64,000 nt of DNA, taken from contig NZ_QQAV01000004.1 in assembly GCF_003350475.1 (NCBI RefSeq), forward strand, positions 310,001 to 374,000. Direction: 5' to 3'. Below, in pieces: positions 1 to 7,676 of the stretch (its first letter is position 1; each line of letters begins with the position of its first letter). The stretch is from Pseudacidovorax intermedius (GTDB lineage Bacteria; Pseudomonadota; Gammaproteobacteria; Burkholderiales; Burkholderiaceae_C). Position numbers and translations under genes: made by a program. The notes under the pieces are model-generated. The model searched no databases and was not told the DNA's origin. It saw only the letters and a program-made list of their open reading frames with translations.

Positions 1-513
1 GCCGAAGTACTCCTCGAAGTCCTGCCCGACGTCATTGAGCTTGACGAAGATGAAGCCGCGGTAGAGCCGCACATGTCGCACCGGCACCAGGCCCTTGGCC
101 GCATCGCAGTCCTTCAGGCCCGTGCCCTCGTAGCCGTTCTTGAGCGGGATGGCCAGCGGCGCGCCGTCGGTCTTGAAGGTCCAGGCGTGGTAGGGGCAGC
201 GGAAGAACTTGCCCGTGTTGCCGCAGGCGCCGTTGACGACGCGCGAGCCCTTGTGGGCGCAGCGGTTCATCAGCACCTTGACCGTGCCGTCGGTGTGGCG
301 CACCACGATCAGCGGCCGGCCGGCGATGTCGACGGTGATGTAGTCGCCGGGCCTGGGCACCTGGCTGTCGTGGCCGGCGTAGTTCCAGGTGTTGGCGAAG
401 AAGTGCTCCTGCTCCAGCGCGAAGAGCTCGGGGCTGATGTAGAGGTCGCGGTGCACCTGCTGCGGCTGCACCAGCGCACGGATCGCATCGGGGTTGTCTC
501 GGTAGCGTGTCAT
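1..513 (-). CDS. Rieske-type aromatic ring-hydroxylating dioxygenase, alpha subunit (3' end missing)
   Basis: The first 171 residues are present and the gene runs off the left edge. A complete Rieske [2Fe-2S] motif is visible: Cys85-x-His87 (RCAHKGSRV) and Cys106-xx-His109 (RCPYHAW). The mononuclear-iron catalytic domain lies outside the window. Members of this family insert oxygen into aromatic rings in the cytoplasm with electrons from a partner reductase, and the next gene upstream in the same direction (545-1549) encodes such a reductase with 31 bp between them. The substrate cannot be read from the fragment. The neighbouring indolepyruvate oxidoreductase-like genes and MarR regulator make an indolic or related aromatic acid plausible. 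The start is the ATG at 513. Confidence 0.9.
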   Translation of the reverse strand, partial: MTRYRDNPDAIRALVQPQQVHRDLYISPELFALEQEHFFANTWNYAGHDSQVPRPGDYITVDIAGRPLIVVRHTDGTVKVLMNRCAHKGSRVVNGACGNTGKFFRCPYHAWTFKTDGAPLAIPLKNGYEGTGLKDCDAAKGLVPVRHVRLYRGFIFVKLNDVGQDFEEYFG

Positions 514-544
514 GGCAGGCCTTTCTCTTCGGGTCGTGCAGTGC

Positions 545-1549
545 CTACAGGTCGATCACCAGGCGCGGGCCCTTGGCGCGGGAGATGCAGATCTGCATCA
601 CCTGGCCGCCGTCCTTCTCGGCTTGCGAGAGCACGTAGTCGCGGTGGTCGATCTCGCCCTCGATCACCGGCACGGCGCACACGCCGCATTCGCCGCGCTT
701 GCAGTCGTAGAGCGGGTCGCAGCCGTGTTCGATCAGGCAGTCCAGGATCGTCTGGTCGGCCGGCACGGTGAAGCGCCGCCCCGATTGCGCGAGTTCGACC
801 TCGAAGGGCTGGTCGCCAGCCTCCACCACCGGCGCGCTGAACAGCTCGAAGTGCACGCGGCCGGCCGCCCAGCCGCGGGCCTGCGTAGCGGCCAGCACGG
901 CGTCGAGCAGCGGCTTGGGGCCACAGACATACAGCGGCTCGTCCGCCGCCATGCCGTCCAGCAGTGTGCCGATGTCGAAGCCGGCGCCGCCGGCCTCGTC
1001 GTCCGCATGCAGGCGAAGATCGGCGCCCAGCAGCGCCTGCAACTCGTCGGCAAAGGCCAGCAGCGTGCGGCTGCGGCCGGCGTAGTGCAGGGCAACGGGC
1101 CGGCCCTGCGCCCGGCAGCGGGCCGCCATGCTGGCCAGCGGCGTGATGCCGATGCCGCCCGCCAGCAGCACGGCGCGAGCCGTGCCCTCGTCCAACGGAA
1201 AGTCATTGCGCGGCGCCTGTACCGTGACGCTGTCGCCAGGCTTCAGGCCCTGGTGCACGAAGCGCGAGCCGCCCCGGCCGCCCTCCTCCAGCCGCACGGC
1301 GATGGTGTAGTCCGCCGGAGCGAAGCCGGGCGTGCCGGCCACGCCGTGGAAGTCGATCAGCGAATAGTGGCGCCAGTCGGACTGGCCATCGGGCAGTTGC
1401 ACCTGCACCTGGATGTGGGCGCCGGGCGTCCAGCCGGGCAAGGCGGCGCCCTCGGCATGCTCCAGGCGCAGCAGGCGGATCAGCGGGTTGAGGGCGCGGG
1501 CCTCGGCCACGCGCAGCGGCAGGGTCGCGATGGTGGGCGATGCGGTCAT
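545..1549 (-). CDS. Phthalate-dioxygenase-reductase-type (VanB-like) oxidoreductase
   Basis: This 334-residue protein has the PDR layout: an N-terminal flavin (FMN) domain with the RHYSL motif near residue 60, a central NAD(P)H-binding domain (GGIGITPLASM near residue 130), and a C-terminal plant-type [2Fe-2S] ferredoxin domain with the cysteine cluster CDxxxxCKRGECGVC and a final QIC. Such proteins carry electrons from NAD(P)H to a Rieske oxygenase, and the adjacent downstream gene (1-513) encodes that oxygenase, so the two probably form one enzyme. Length and domain order are normal for the family. The start ATG at 1549 lies 12 bp after the upstream gene's stop, consistent with one operon. 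Confidence 0.93.
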   Translation of the reverse strand: MTASPTIATLPLRVAEARALNPLIRLLRLEHAEGAALPGWTPGAHIQVQVQLPDGQSDWRHYSLIDFHGVAGTPGFAPADYTIAVRLEEGGRGGSRFVHQGLKPGDSVTVQAPRNDFPLDEGTARAVLLAGGIGITPLASMAARCRAQGRPVALHYAGRSRTLLAFADELQALLGADLRLHADDEAGGAGFDIGTLLDGMAADEPLYVCGPKPLLDAVLAATQARGWAAGRVHFELFSAPVVEAGDQPFEVELAQSGRRFTVPADQTILDCLIEHGCDPLYDCKRGECGVCAVPVIEGEIDHRDYVLSQAEKDGGQVMQICISRAKGPRLVIDL

Positions 1550-1561
1550 GCGCGCTCCGCG

Positions 1562-3127
1562 TCAGGCCGGCAAGGCCATGGCAGCGGCCGGCGGCATGGC
1601 CTGGCCGGTCGCCGTGCTTGTGGTCGCCGCATGCTGCGCAAGCGCGGCCTTGAGCGCATGGCCATGCTCGTCGGCCAGCGCGGCCTCGCGCCAGGCCCGC
1701 AGGGTGGCGGGGGCCAGCGTCGTGCCGGCCTGCCGCCATGCGGCGATCACGGTGTCGTAGTTGCGAACGCCGCGCTCATGGGTGTCGCTATAGCCCTTCA
1801 CCAGCTTCTGGCAGCGGGCCAGTTCCACCGCCAGCTCCGGCGAGGCCATGGCCGCGTCGCGAATGCCCAGCAGCCATTGCTCGATGCGGCCGTTCTCGTC
1901 CGTATAACGGATGGTGCTGCGGCGCCAGCGGCGGGCGAAGGCCACGGCCGACAGCAGCAGGAAGCCGTGCACCGAGCTGGTCTGCACCACGCGGCCTTTC
2001 TTCGTCATGCTCTCCACCAGCCGGCGCGGCGCGCCCGAGCCCATGAGCCAGCGGCCGATGCCGCCGGGCAGGGTCTCGCAGATCTCGCGCAGGCCGGGGT
2101 GCATGTACTCGTTGATGGCGATGACTTGGTCGGCATTCACGCCCGTCTCCTGCTTCACGCGGGCGAAGCGGCTGGAGCGGGTCTTGAGCTGGGCGACGCG
2201 CGCCGTGTCTTCGTAGCTCATCCACAGGGCCAGGTGGCGCGCCGTCTCGCAGGCCAGCGTGCGGGCTGCGTCGTCGGGCAGTTGGCAGACCTCGGCCATG
2301 CGGTCGAGGTAGAGCGCGGCATAGGCCACGTCCTGGTAGTCGACGAGGCGGCGCAGGCCTTCGAGCATCAGCGGCTGGGCCTGGACCGGGAACTCGCCGT
2401 ACAGGCGCGTGAGCAGCGCCTGGATGTCCGGATCGGCCGACGTGGCACGCGGCGTGGCGGGCGCCACCGGCTCGGCCTGGACGGTCGCCTCGCCCGCCTG
2501 CGCCCGGGCGAAAGCCGCGCCGAAAGCCTTCAGACTGGGCTTCACGCCGACACCGCCCCGCTCGATGGTGGCCTCGAACTGTTCGCGGGCGAAGGGCAGC
2601 ACGCCGGTGCCCGCCAGCGCGCCGAAGAGCACCGCGCTGATCACGCTGCCGTTCTGCGCCGCGGCCTCGGCCATGTCGAAGCGCACGAAGCGCTGCGCGG
2701 CCTGCTCGGCATGGGCCAGTAGCTGCGCGCTGTCGACCCGGCCGTCGCCCATGGCGCTCTTCTCGGCGATCGAATAGACGCGGTGCGTGGAGGCGACCAG
2801 GGTGGTGCGGTCGGGCGAGACCAGCCCGCGCTGCACGGCCCGTCCGGCTTCCATCAGCTCGGAGCACAGCACCACGTCCACGTCGCCAGGCAGCGGCATC
2901 AGCGCCAGCACGGGCTGGCCGCCGTCGGCATGGGCCTGTGCTTCGGGGTACATCTCCACGTAGTAGATGGTGGCGCCGGTGCGCTGGGCCACGCCCGGCA
3001 CCGAAGTGGTCTGCGCGATCCAGCCGTTGGCCTCGCCCAGGTCCACCAGCCAGTCGGCCAGCACGCCGCCGCCTTCGCCGCCCATGGCGAGGATGGCGAT
3101 CTTGATGGGTTGTTGCGGTTGCGTCAT
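1562..3127 (-). CDS. Indolepyruvate ferredoxin oxidoreductase-like, beta/gamma subunit with C-terminal DUF6537-type domain
   Basis: The 521-residue protein begins with the 2-oxoacid oxidoreductase gamma-type domain (ILAMGGEGGGVLADWL near residue 10, then the SVPGVAQRTGAT segment). A long C-terminal half resembles the domain found in large fused indolepyruvate oxidoreductases (DUF6537 type). It pairs with the ThDP subunit encoded immediately upstream (3147-5318, 19 bp gap). Family members decarboxylate aryl-pyruvates oxidatively to aryl-acyl-CoA using ferredoxin. Homologues are also reported in indole-3-acetate degradation loci, where the reaction differs. I chose the ATG at 3127 because the further upstream start (3217) would overlap the preceding gene by 71 bp and adds residues unlike the family. 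Confidence 0.85.
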   Translation of the reverse strand: MTQPQQPIKIAILAMGGEGGGVLADWLVDLGEANGWIAQTTSVPGVAQRTGATIYYVEMYPEAQAHADGGQPVLALMPLPGDVDVVLCSELMEAGRAVQRGLVSPDRTTLVASTHRVYSIAEKSAMGDGRVDSAQLLAHAEQAAQRFVRFDMAEAAAQNGSVISAVLFGALAGTGVLPFAREQFEATIERGGVGVKPSLKAFGAAFARAQAGEATVQAEPVAPATPRATSADPDIQALLTRLYGEFPVQAQPLMLEGLRRLVDYQDVAYAALYLDRMAEVCQLPDDAARTLACETARHLALWMSYEDTARVAQLKTRSSRFARVKQETGVNADQVIAINEYMHPGLREICETLPGGIGRWLMGSGAPRRLVESMTKKGRVVQTSSVHGFLLLSAVAFARRWRRSTIRYTDENGRIEQWLLGIRDAAMASPELAVELARCQKLVKGYSDTHERGVRNYDTVIAAWRQAGTTLAPATLRAWREAALADEHGHALKAALAQHAATTSTATGQAMPPAAAMALPA

Positions 3128-3146
3128 GTCGAACTCCTGCCTCGCA

Positions 3147-5318
3147 TCAGAAGGCCAGGCGCGCGCGGCGCTCGGCATCGCGGCGCTGCATCCAGCCGAT
3201 GACGGCGCCGCGAACACGCTCGCGCAGCCGGTCCAAGCCGGTGGGGTTGCTCACCACCTGCGCCTTGTAGAAGGAGGGGCACAGCACCGCGGCATGCGAG
3301 ACCTCGCCGCACACGCCGCAGCCCACGCAGCTGTCCATCACGGCGGCAACGGGCTCCTGCCGCAGTGGATCGGGGTTGGGCTTGATCGACAGCGAAGGGC
3401 AGCCCGAGAGGCGGATGCAGGAATGGTCGCCGGTGCAGGTGTCGGGGTCGACGCCGAACTTCTCGCGCACCATGCGCTTGCCATCGGCGATGGCCTTGCG
3501 CACCAGCGGCTTCTCGCGACGCTGGCGGTTGAGCATGCACTCGGACTGGGCAATGATGACCTTGGGGCCCTTCTCCCTGGTGGTCAGCGCTTCCTTGAGC
3601 GTGTCGCGCATGCCGGCCACGTCGTAGGTGCGGCGCAGGGTCTTGACCCATTTGACGCCCACGCCGCGCACCGCTTGCTCGATCTCGTGGCCAGTGCTGC
3701 GCGTGGCGTTCACCGCCTTGGACGACAGGATGTCCTGCCCGCCGGTGGCCGAGGTGTAGTTGTTGTCGACCACCACCGTGAGGTTGTCGCTCTGGTTGAA
3801 CACCGCGTTGGCGATGCCGCTCGTCAGCCCGTTGTGCCAGAAGCCGCCATCGCCCATCACCGCGATGGCGCGCTTGTCCGCCTGGGTGTTGAGCGCCGCG
3901 GCGCCGGCCGCGCCCAGGCCGTAGCCCATGGTGGTGTTGCCGATGTTGAAGGGCGGCAGGATCGAGAACAGGTGGCAGCCGATGTCGGCCGACACGTGGT
4001 GCTGGCCCAGCTCGCGCTGCACCAGCTTCATGGCGCTGAAGATGGGCCGCTCGGGGCAGCCGGTGCAAAAGCCCGGGGGTCGCGCATGCACGCTGCGCTC
4101 CAGCGGCATGAGCTGCGCCTCGCTGATCAGCGGGATGATCTTGCGCGGCCTGGCGGGCACCACCTCGGCGGGTGCGGCCCTGGGCGCGAGGCGGCCGTAG
4201 CGCTCGCAGAAGGCGCGCGTGCCGGCCATCACGGCCTGGGCCGTGTACTCGCCGGCCACGGGCAGCAGGTCCTTGCCATGCAGCGCCGTGCTGCTGCCGG
4301 CCTGGCGCAGGATGGTGGCGATGTTCTGCTCGACGAAGTTGGGCTGGCCTTCTTCGACCACCAGCACGGCGCGCTTGCCTTCGCAGAAGCGCCGCACCTC
4401 GCTGTCGATGACCGGATAAGCCACGTTCATCACGTACAGCGGCACCTTCGAGCGGCCGTATACGTCGGCCAGGCCCAGGCGTTCCAGGGCCCGCACCTGC
4501 GTGTTGTAGCAACCGCCCTGCACGATGATGCCGATGTCGTCCGCGTCCTCCGCGAAGAACTCGTTGAGGCCGCGCTCTTCGATGAAGCGCACGGCCGCAG
4601 GCCAGCGCTGCTTGATCTTCTCCTGCTCGTGCAGGAAGCTCGCGGGCGGCAGCACGATGCGATCGACGTCGCGCCGCGGGTTCTCCAGCGCCTCCTTCAG
4701 CGTGAAGCTGGCGCGGCGGTTGTCGGAGGCGGTGAACTGCCCGTGCACATGACAGGCGCGGATGCGCAGCTGCAGCATCACGGGCGTGTTGCTGGCCTCG
4801 GAGAGTTCGAAGCCGGTCTTGACCGCCTGCACGATGCTCGGCAGGTTGGGCCGCGGATCGAGCATCCACATCTGCGACTTCATGGCGAAGGCATGGCTGC
4901 GCTCCTGCATGATCGACGAGCCCTCGCCGTAGTCCTCGCCCACGATGATGAGCGCCCCGCCCGTGACGCCGCCGGAGGCCAGGTTGGCCAGCGCGTCGGA
5001 CGCCACGTTGGTGCCCACCGTGGCCTTGAAGGTCACGGCGCCGCGCAGCGGATAGTTGACCGAGGCGGCCAGCGTGGCGGCGGCGGTGGCCTCGCTGGCG
5101 CTGTTCTCGAAGCGGATGCCGTGGTCGGCCAGGATGTCCTGCGCATCGGCCAACACGTCCATCAGGTGCGAGATGGGTGCGCCCTGGTAGCCGGCCACGT
5201 ACGAGACGCCGGACTCCAGCAAGGCCTTGGTGACGGCCAGAATGCCCTCACCGCGAAAGGTCTCGCCTTCGGCAAGACGCAGTTTCTTCACTTCTTCGAC
5301 GAACGAACGCTCGGCCAT
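3147..5318 (-). CDS. Indolepyruvate ferredoxin oxidoreductase-like, ThDP-binding alpha subunit
   Basis: This 723-residue protein carries the pyruvate-ferredoxin-oxidoreductase core. It has an N-terminal domain with GYQGAPISHL (residues ~44-53), a CTGCPER motif near 420, a thiamine diphosphate motif beginning GDGG at ~489 and ending in DNNY ~29 residues later, and a C-terminal ferredoxin-like region with CTGDHSC and CVGCGVC clusters. Together with the beta subunit downstream it would oxidise a 2-oxo acid or related aryl compound and reduce a ferredoxin-type acceptor. It is the first gene of the leftward operon, and a MarR gene diverges 142 bp away. That divergent arrangement suggests direct MarR control. 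The true substrate is unknown. Confidence 0.9.
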   Translation of the reverse strand: MAERSFVEEVKKLRLAEGETFRGEGILAVTKALLESGVSYVAGYQGAPISHLMDVLADAQDILADHGIRFENSASEATAAATLAASVNYPLRGAVTFKATVGTNVASDALANLASGGVTGGALIIVGEDYGEGSSIMQERSHAFAMKSQMWMLDPRPNLPSIVQAVKTGFELSEASNTPVMLQLRIRACHVHGQFTASDNRRASFTLKEALENPRRDVDRIVLPPASFLHEQEKIKQRWPAAVRFIEERGLNEFFAEDADDIGIIVQGGCYNTQVRALERLGLADVYGRSKVPLYVMNVAYPVIDSEVRRFCEGKRAVLVVEEGQPNFVEQNIATILRQAGSSTALHGKDLLPVAGEYTAQAVMAGTRAFCERYGRLAPRAAPAEVVPARPRKIIPLISEAQLMPLERSVHARPPGFCTGCPERPIFSAMKLVQRELGQHHVSADIGCHLFSILPPFNIGNTTMGYGLGAAGAAALNTQADKRAIAVMGDGGFWHNGLTSGIANAVFNQSDNLTVVVDNNYTSATGGQDILSSKAVNATRSTGHEIEQAVRGVGVKWVKTLRRTYDVAGMRDTLKEALTTREKGPKVIIAQSECMLNRQRREKPLVRKAIADGKRMVREKFGVDPDTCTGDHSCIRLSGCPSLSIKPNPDPLRQEPVAAVMDSCVGCGVCGEVSHAAVLCPSFYKAQVVSNPTGLDRLRERVRGAVIGWMQRRDAERRARLAF

Positions 5319-5390
5319 GGCACTGCTCTCCTGGGAAACGCGTACGGCGCTTCCAATCGTGGGGTGGCAAGATCCAACTCTATTTAGACC

Positions 5391-5402
5391 TGAATCTATT
5401 CA
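5391..5402. promoter_or_regulatory. 12-bp palindrome, candidate MarR operator
   Basis: TGAATCTATTCA is a dyad (TGAAT, 2-bp spacer, ATTCA) in the only AT-rich stretch between the divergent indolepyruvate-oxidoreductase operon and the MarR gene. MarR dimers bind short dyads of this kind between divergent promoters. No footprint is implied; the call rests on position and symmetry only. Confidence 0.4.
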
Positions 5403-5460
5403 CAATCATGCATTACCCTAGCCAAGCAATCGGTATGCCAGCGAGAGGATCATCCCGGCC

Positions 5461-5937
5461 ATGACTTTGCACACCCCCGAATCGCGCCTGTTCGTGGACG
5501 ACTACCTGCCGGCGCTGCTGGCCCAGGCCAGCCAGCTGATTTCCGGCGAGTTCCACAAGGTGGCGAGGCAACACGGCTTTTCGGTGTCCGAATGGCGGGT
5601 GATGGCCTCGCTGGCCGACGGCGAGGCCATCAGCATCGGCGACCTGGCCCAGGTGACCGTGACCAAGCAGCCCACGGTGACGCGCCTGCTCGACCGCATG
5701 GAGGCCAAGGGCCAGGTGGAGCGCCTGCCCCATGAGAGTGATCGCCGCATCACGCTGGTGCGCATCACGCCCCAGGGCGCCGAGGCGGTGGCGCAGCTCA
5801 TGAAGCTGGCCCGCGAGCACGAACACCGCGTGCTGGAGCCCTTCGGCCTGCAGCGCGCGGAAGAGCTGAAGAAGACGCTGCGGCAGATGATCGCGCTGCA
5901 CGCGGACCAGGCCGAGGACAGTGAAGACGTGGAGTGA
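5461..5937 (+). CDS. MarR family transcriptional regulator
   Basis: The 158-residue protein has the MarR winged-helix fold: a helix-turn-helix (ISIGDLAQVTVTKQPTVTRLL, residues ~58-78) followed by the wing with the typical DRR signature (HESDRRITLVRITPQG, ~91-106). MarR proteins usually repress divergent or adjacent catabolic genes and release DNA on binding a phenolic or other aromatic ligand. Its promoter region is shared with the leftward oxidoreductase/dioxygenase operon and contains a TGAATnnATTCA dyad. The arrangement fits a dedicated regulator of that operon. The ATG at 5461 gives a full-length family member. Confidence 0.92.
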   Translation: MTLHTPESRLFVDDYLPALLAQASQLISGEFHKVARQHGFSVSEWRVMASLADGEAISIGDLAQVTVTKQPTVTRLLDRMEAKGQVERLPHESDRRITLVRITPQGAEAVAQLMKLAREHEHRVLEPFGLQRAEELKKTLRQMIALHADQAEDSEDVE

Positions 5938-6006
5938 CTGACGCTGTCGGCCGGGAGCGCTGCGCCAACCCGGCATCCGCGCCGTGGGCCGCGCACGCCG
6001 GCGTCT

Positions 6007-6873
6007 TCAGTCGAAGGCCAGCACGGCCCTGCCGCGATGGCCGCGCTGGGCGATCCATGCCAGCGCTTGCACTGCCTGTTCAAGCGTGAAGCGCTGCGTG
6101 GCCAAGGTCAACGTGCCGTCTTGCAGCAACTCGAGCAGTTGTGGCGCGGCCGCCCGGCCCTGTGCCTCGCGGCGGTACATGTTGAGCGGCAACAGCCGCA
6201 CGTCCCGCTGCATCAAGAGCGGCAGCGACAGGCCCACCTGCTCGCCCGCGGTGTAGCCCACCAGCACGATGCGGCCACCCGGCGCGATGGCCGACAGCGA
6301 CTGCTCCAGCACCGGGCCGCCGACGGTGTCGACCAGCAGGTCCACCGGCTCCGTGGCACTGGGCGCTTCAACGAGGTCGGCACCCCATGCGCGCGCCAGT
6401 TGCCGCGTGATGCTGCCGACGGCCCCGCTCGCGCCGGTGACACCCACGCGCTCGCCCGGCTGCAGATCCGCCACATGGCGCAGCGCCACCCACGCCGAGG
6501 TGCAGGGCGAGAAGAAGGCCGAACCCAGCGCCATGTCCACGCCCTCGGGCAGCAGGCCGACGGCCTCATCGGGCGCATCGATCAGTTCGCACCAGGTGCC
6601 GTCGCGCCGCGTCCCGAGCCCGCCGCCGCGCAGCCACACGCGGGTACCGGGCGCGAAGCGGTCCGACTGCACGACGATGCCCGCCGCCTCCACCCCGGGC
6701 GTGTAGGGCAGCGGTGGCGGCTGCAGGAAGCCGCCTTTCATCACCGTACGGTCCACATGGGCCACGGTCGCGGCGGCCGTGCGCACCAGCGTGTGGCCGG
6801 CGCGCGGCTGCGGATCGGGCACCTCTTCCAGCACCGGTGGCTGGCCCCAGGCATGGACGCGCCAGACCTTCAT
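6007..6873 (-). CDS. Zinc-independent alcohol dehydrogenase / quinone-oxidoreductase-like protein (MDR family)
   Basis: The 288-residue protein is a medium-chain dehydrogenase/reductase of the quinone-reductase type. It has an N-terminal GroES-like fold (PYTPGVEAAGIV near residue 51) and a Rossmann segment with VGVTGASGAVGSITRQLA (~136-153) for NADPH. No structural zinc cysteines are visible. It is short for the family (usually ~320), with a compact C-terminal part. The start ATG at 6873 overlaps the stop of the upstream hydrolase gene as ATGA, which indicates translational coupling. It is the last gene of a four-gene operon with a hydroxyacyl-CoA dehydrogenase. Its substrate is unknown. Confidence 0.85.
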   Translation of the reverse strand: MKVWRVHAWGQPPVLEEVPDPQPRAGHTLVRTAAATVAHVDRTVMKGGFLQPPPLPYTPGVEAAGIVVQSDRFAPGTRVWLRGGGLGTRRDGTWCELIDAPDEAVGLLPEGVDMALGSAFFSPCTSAWVALRHVADLQPGERVGVTGASGAVGSITRQLARAWGADLVEAPSATEPVDLLVDTVGGPVLEQSLSAIAPGGRIVLVGYTAGEQVGLSLPLLMQRDVRLLPLNMYRREAQGRAAAPQLLELLQDGTLTLATQRFTLEQAVQALAWIAQRGHRGRAVLAFD

Positions 6874-7676
6874 GCCGGCAGGCCCGAAAGAAAGCCATGC
6901 ACCGCCGCCGCGAAGGCCTCGGGCATCTGGTCGGGCAGCGGCACCATGCCGCCTTCGATCTCCACCAGCGTAGCCTGCGGCAGCTGGTGCATCAGCTCCT
7001 GCGCATGCGGTGCGGCGAAGGGGTCGGCCGTCGCGCGCAGGAGGCATACCGGCTGCGTGAGCCGGCCGATGCGGTCCTCCATGCGGTAGGCCGCCACGGC
7101 ACGGTGGCCGGCCTCGGGGTCGGCCACGGCCAGCGCGTCGCGCACGAAGGCTTCGAGCAGGTCCGGCCGCTGGGGCGGGTAGAAGCCCTGGCGCCGCTGC
7201 CACAGCGCCATCAGGTGGCTGCCGTCGGTGCTGGGCGCCACCGCGTCGATGGGCGGCCGTTCGGCGCGCGCCTTGCGGAAGTCGGCATCGGTGAAGGGCG
7301 TGGACGACAGCACCAGCGACGCCACGCGCGAAGGCGCCAGCGCGGCCAGCTCGATGGCGACCACGCCGCCGGTGTGATGGCCGACCACATGCACACGCGG
7401 CAACTGCAGCGCGTCGATCAACTCCAGCGCAACGCGCGCGAAGTGTTCGATGGAGGCCGGCCCCTCGCCCGCGGCCGAGTCGCCGAAGCCGGCCGTGTCC
7501 ATCGCGATCGCATGCCAGTGCGCGCCCAGCCGCGGCAGCACGGCTGCGTACTCGCGCCAGCTGCGCGGCGACTGGTGCAGCAGCAGCACCGCCGGCGCGG
7601 ACGGATCGCCGCAGGCGGCATGATGCACCTGGCCCACCGACAGCTCGGTGAAGGCGCGGCGGACGGCGAGGCTCAT
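6870..7676 (-). CDS. Alpha/beta-hydrolase-fold protein with noncanonical active site
   Basis: The 268-residue protein has the alpha/beta hydrolase fold (LLLHQSPRSWREY oxyanion strand near residue 31; VHVVGHHTGGVVAIEL nucleophile elbow at ~95-110). At the elbow the usual G-x-Ser-x-G reads G99-H-H101-T-G103, so His sits where the nucleophile should be. Near the C-terminus the segment that normally supplies the catalytic His reads EGGMVPLPDQMPE, with Met244 at that place. It may therefore be inactive, non-hydrolytic or mechanistically unusual. I start it at 7676 because that ATG overlaps the preceding TGA (ATGA); an in-frame upstream codon at 7706 is also possible. It sits inside a four-gene operon. 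Confidence 0.85.
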   Translation of the reverse strand: MSLAVRRAFTELSVGQVHHAACGDPSAPAVLLLHQSPRSWREYAAVLPRLGAHWHAIAMDTAGFGDSAAGEGPASIEHFARVALELIDALQLPRVHVVGHHTGGVVAIELAALAPSRVASLVLSSTPFTDADFRKARAERPPIDAVAPSTDGSHLMALWQRRQGFYPPQRPDLLEAFVRDALAVADPEAGHRAVAAYRMEDRIGRLTQPVCLLRATADPFAAPHAQELMHQLPQATLVEIEGGMVPLPDQMPEAFAAAVHGFLSGLPA

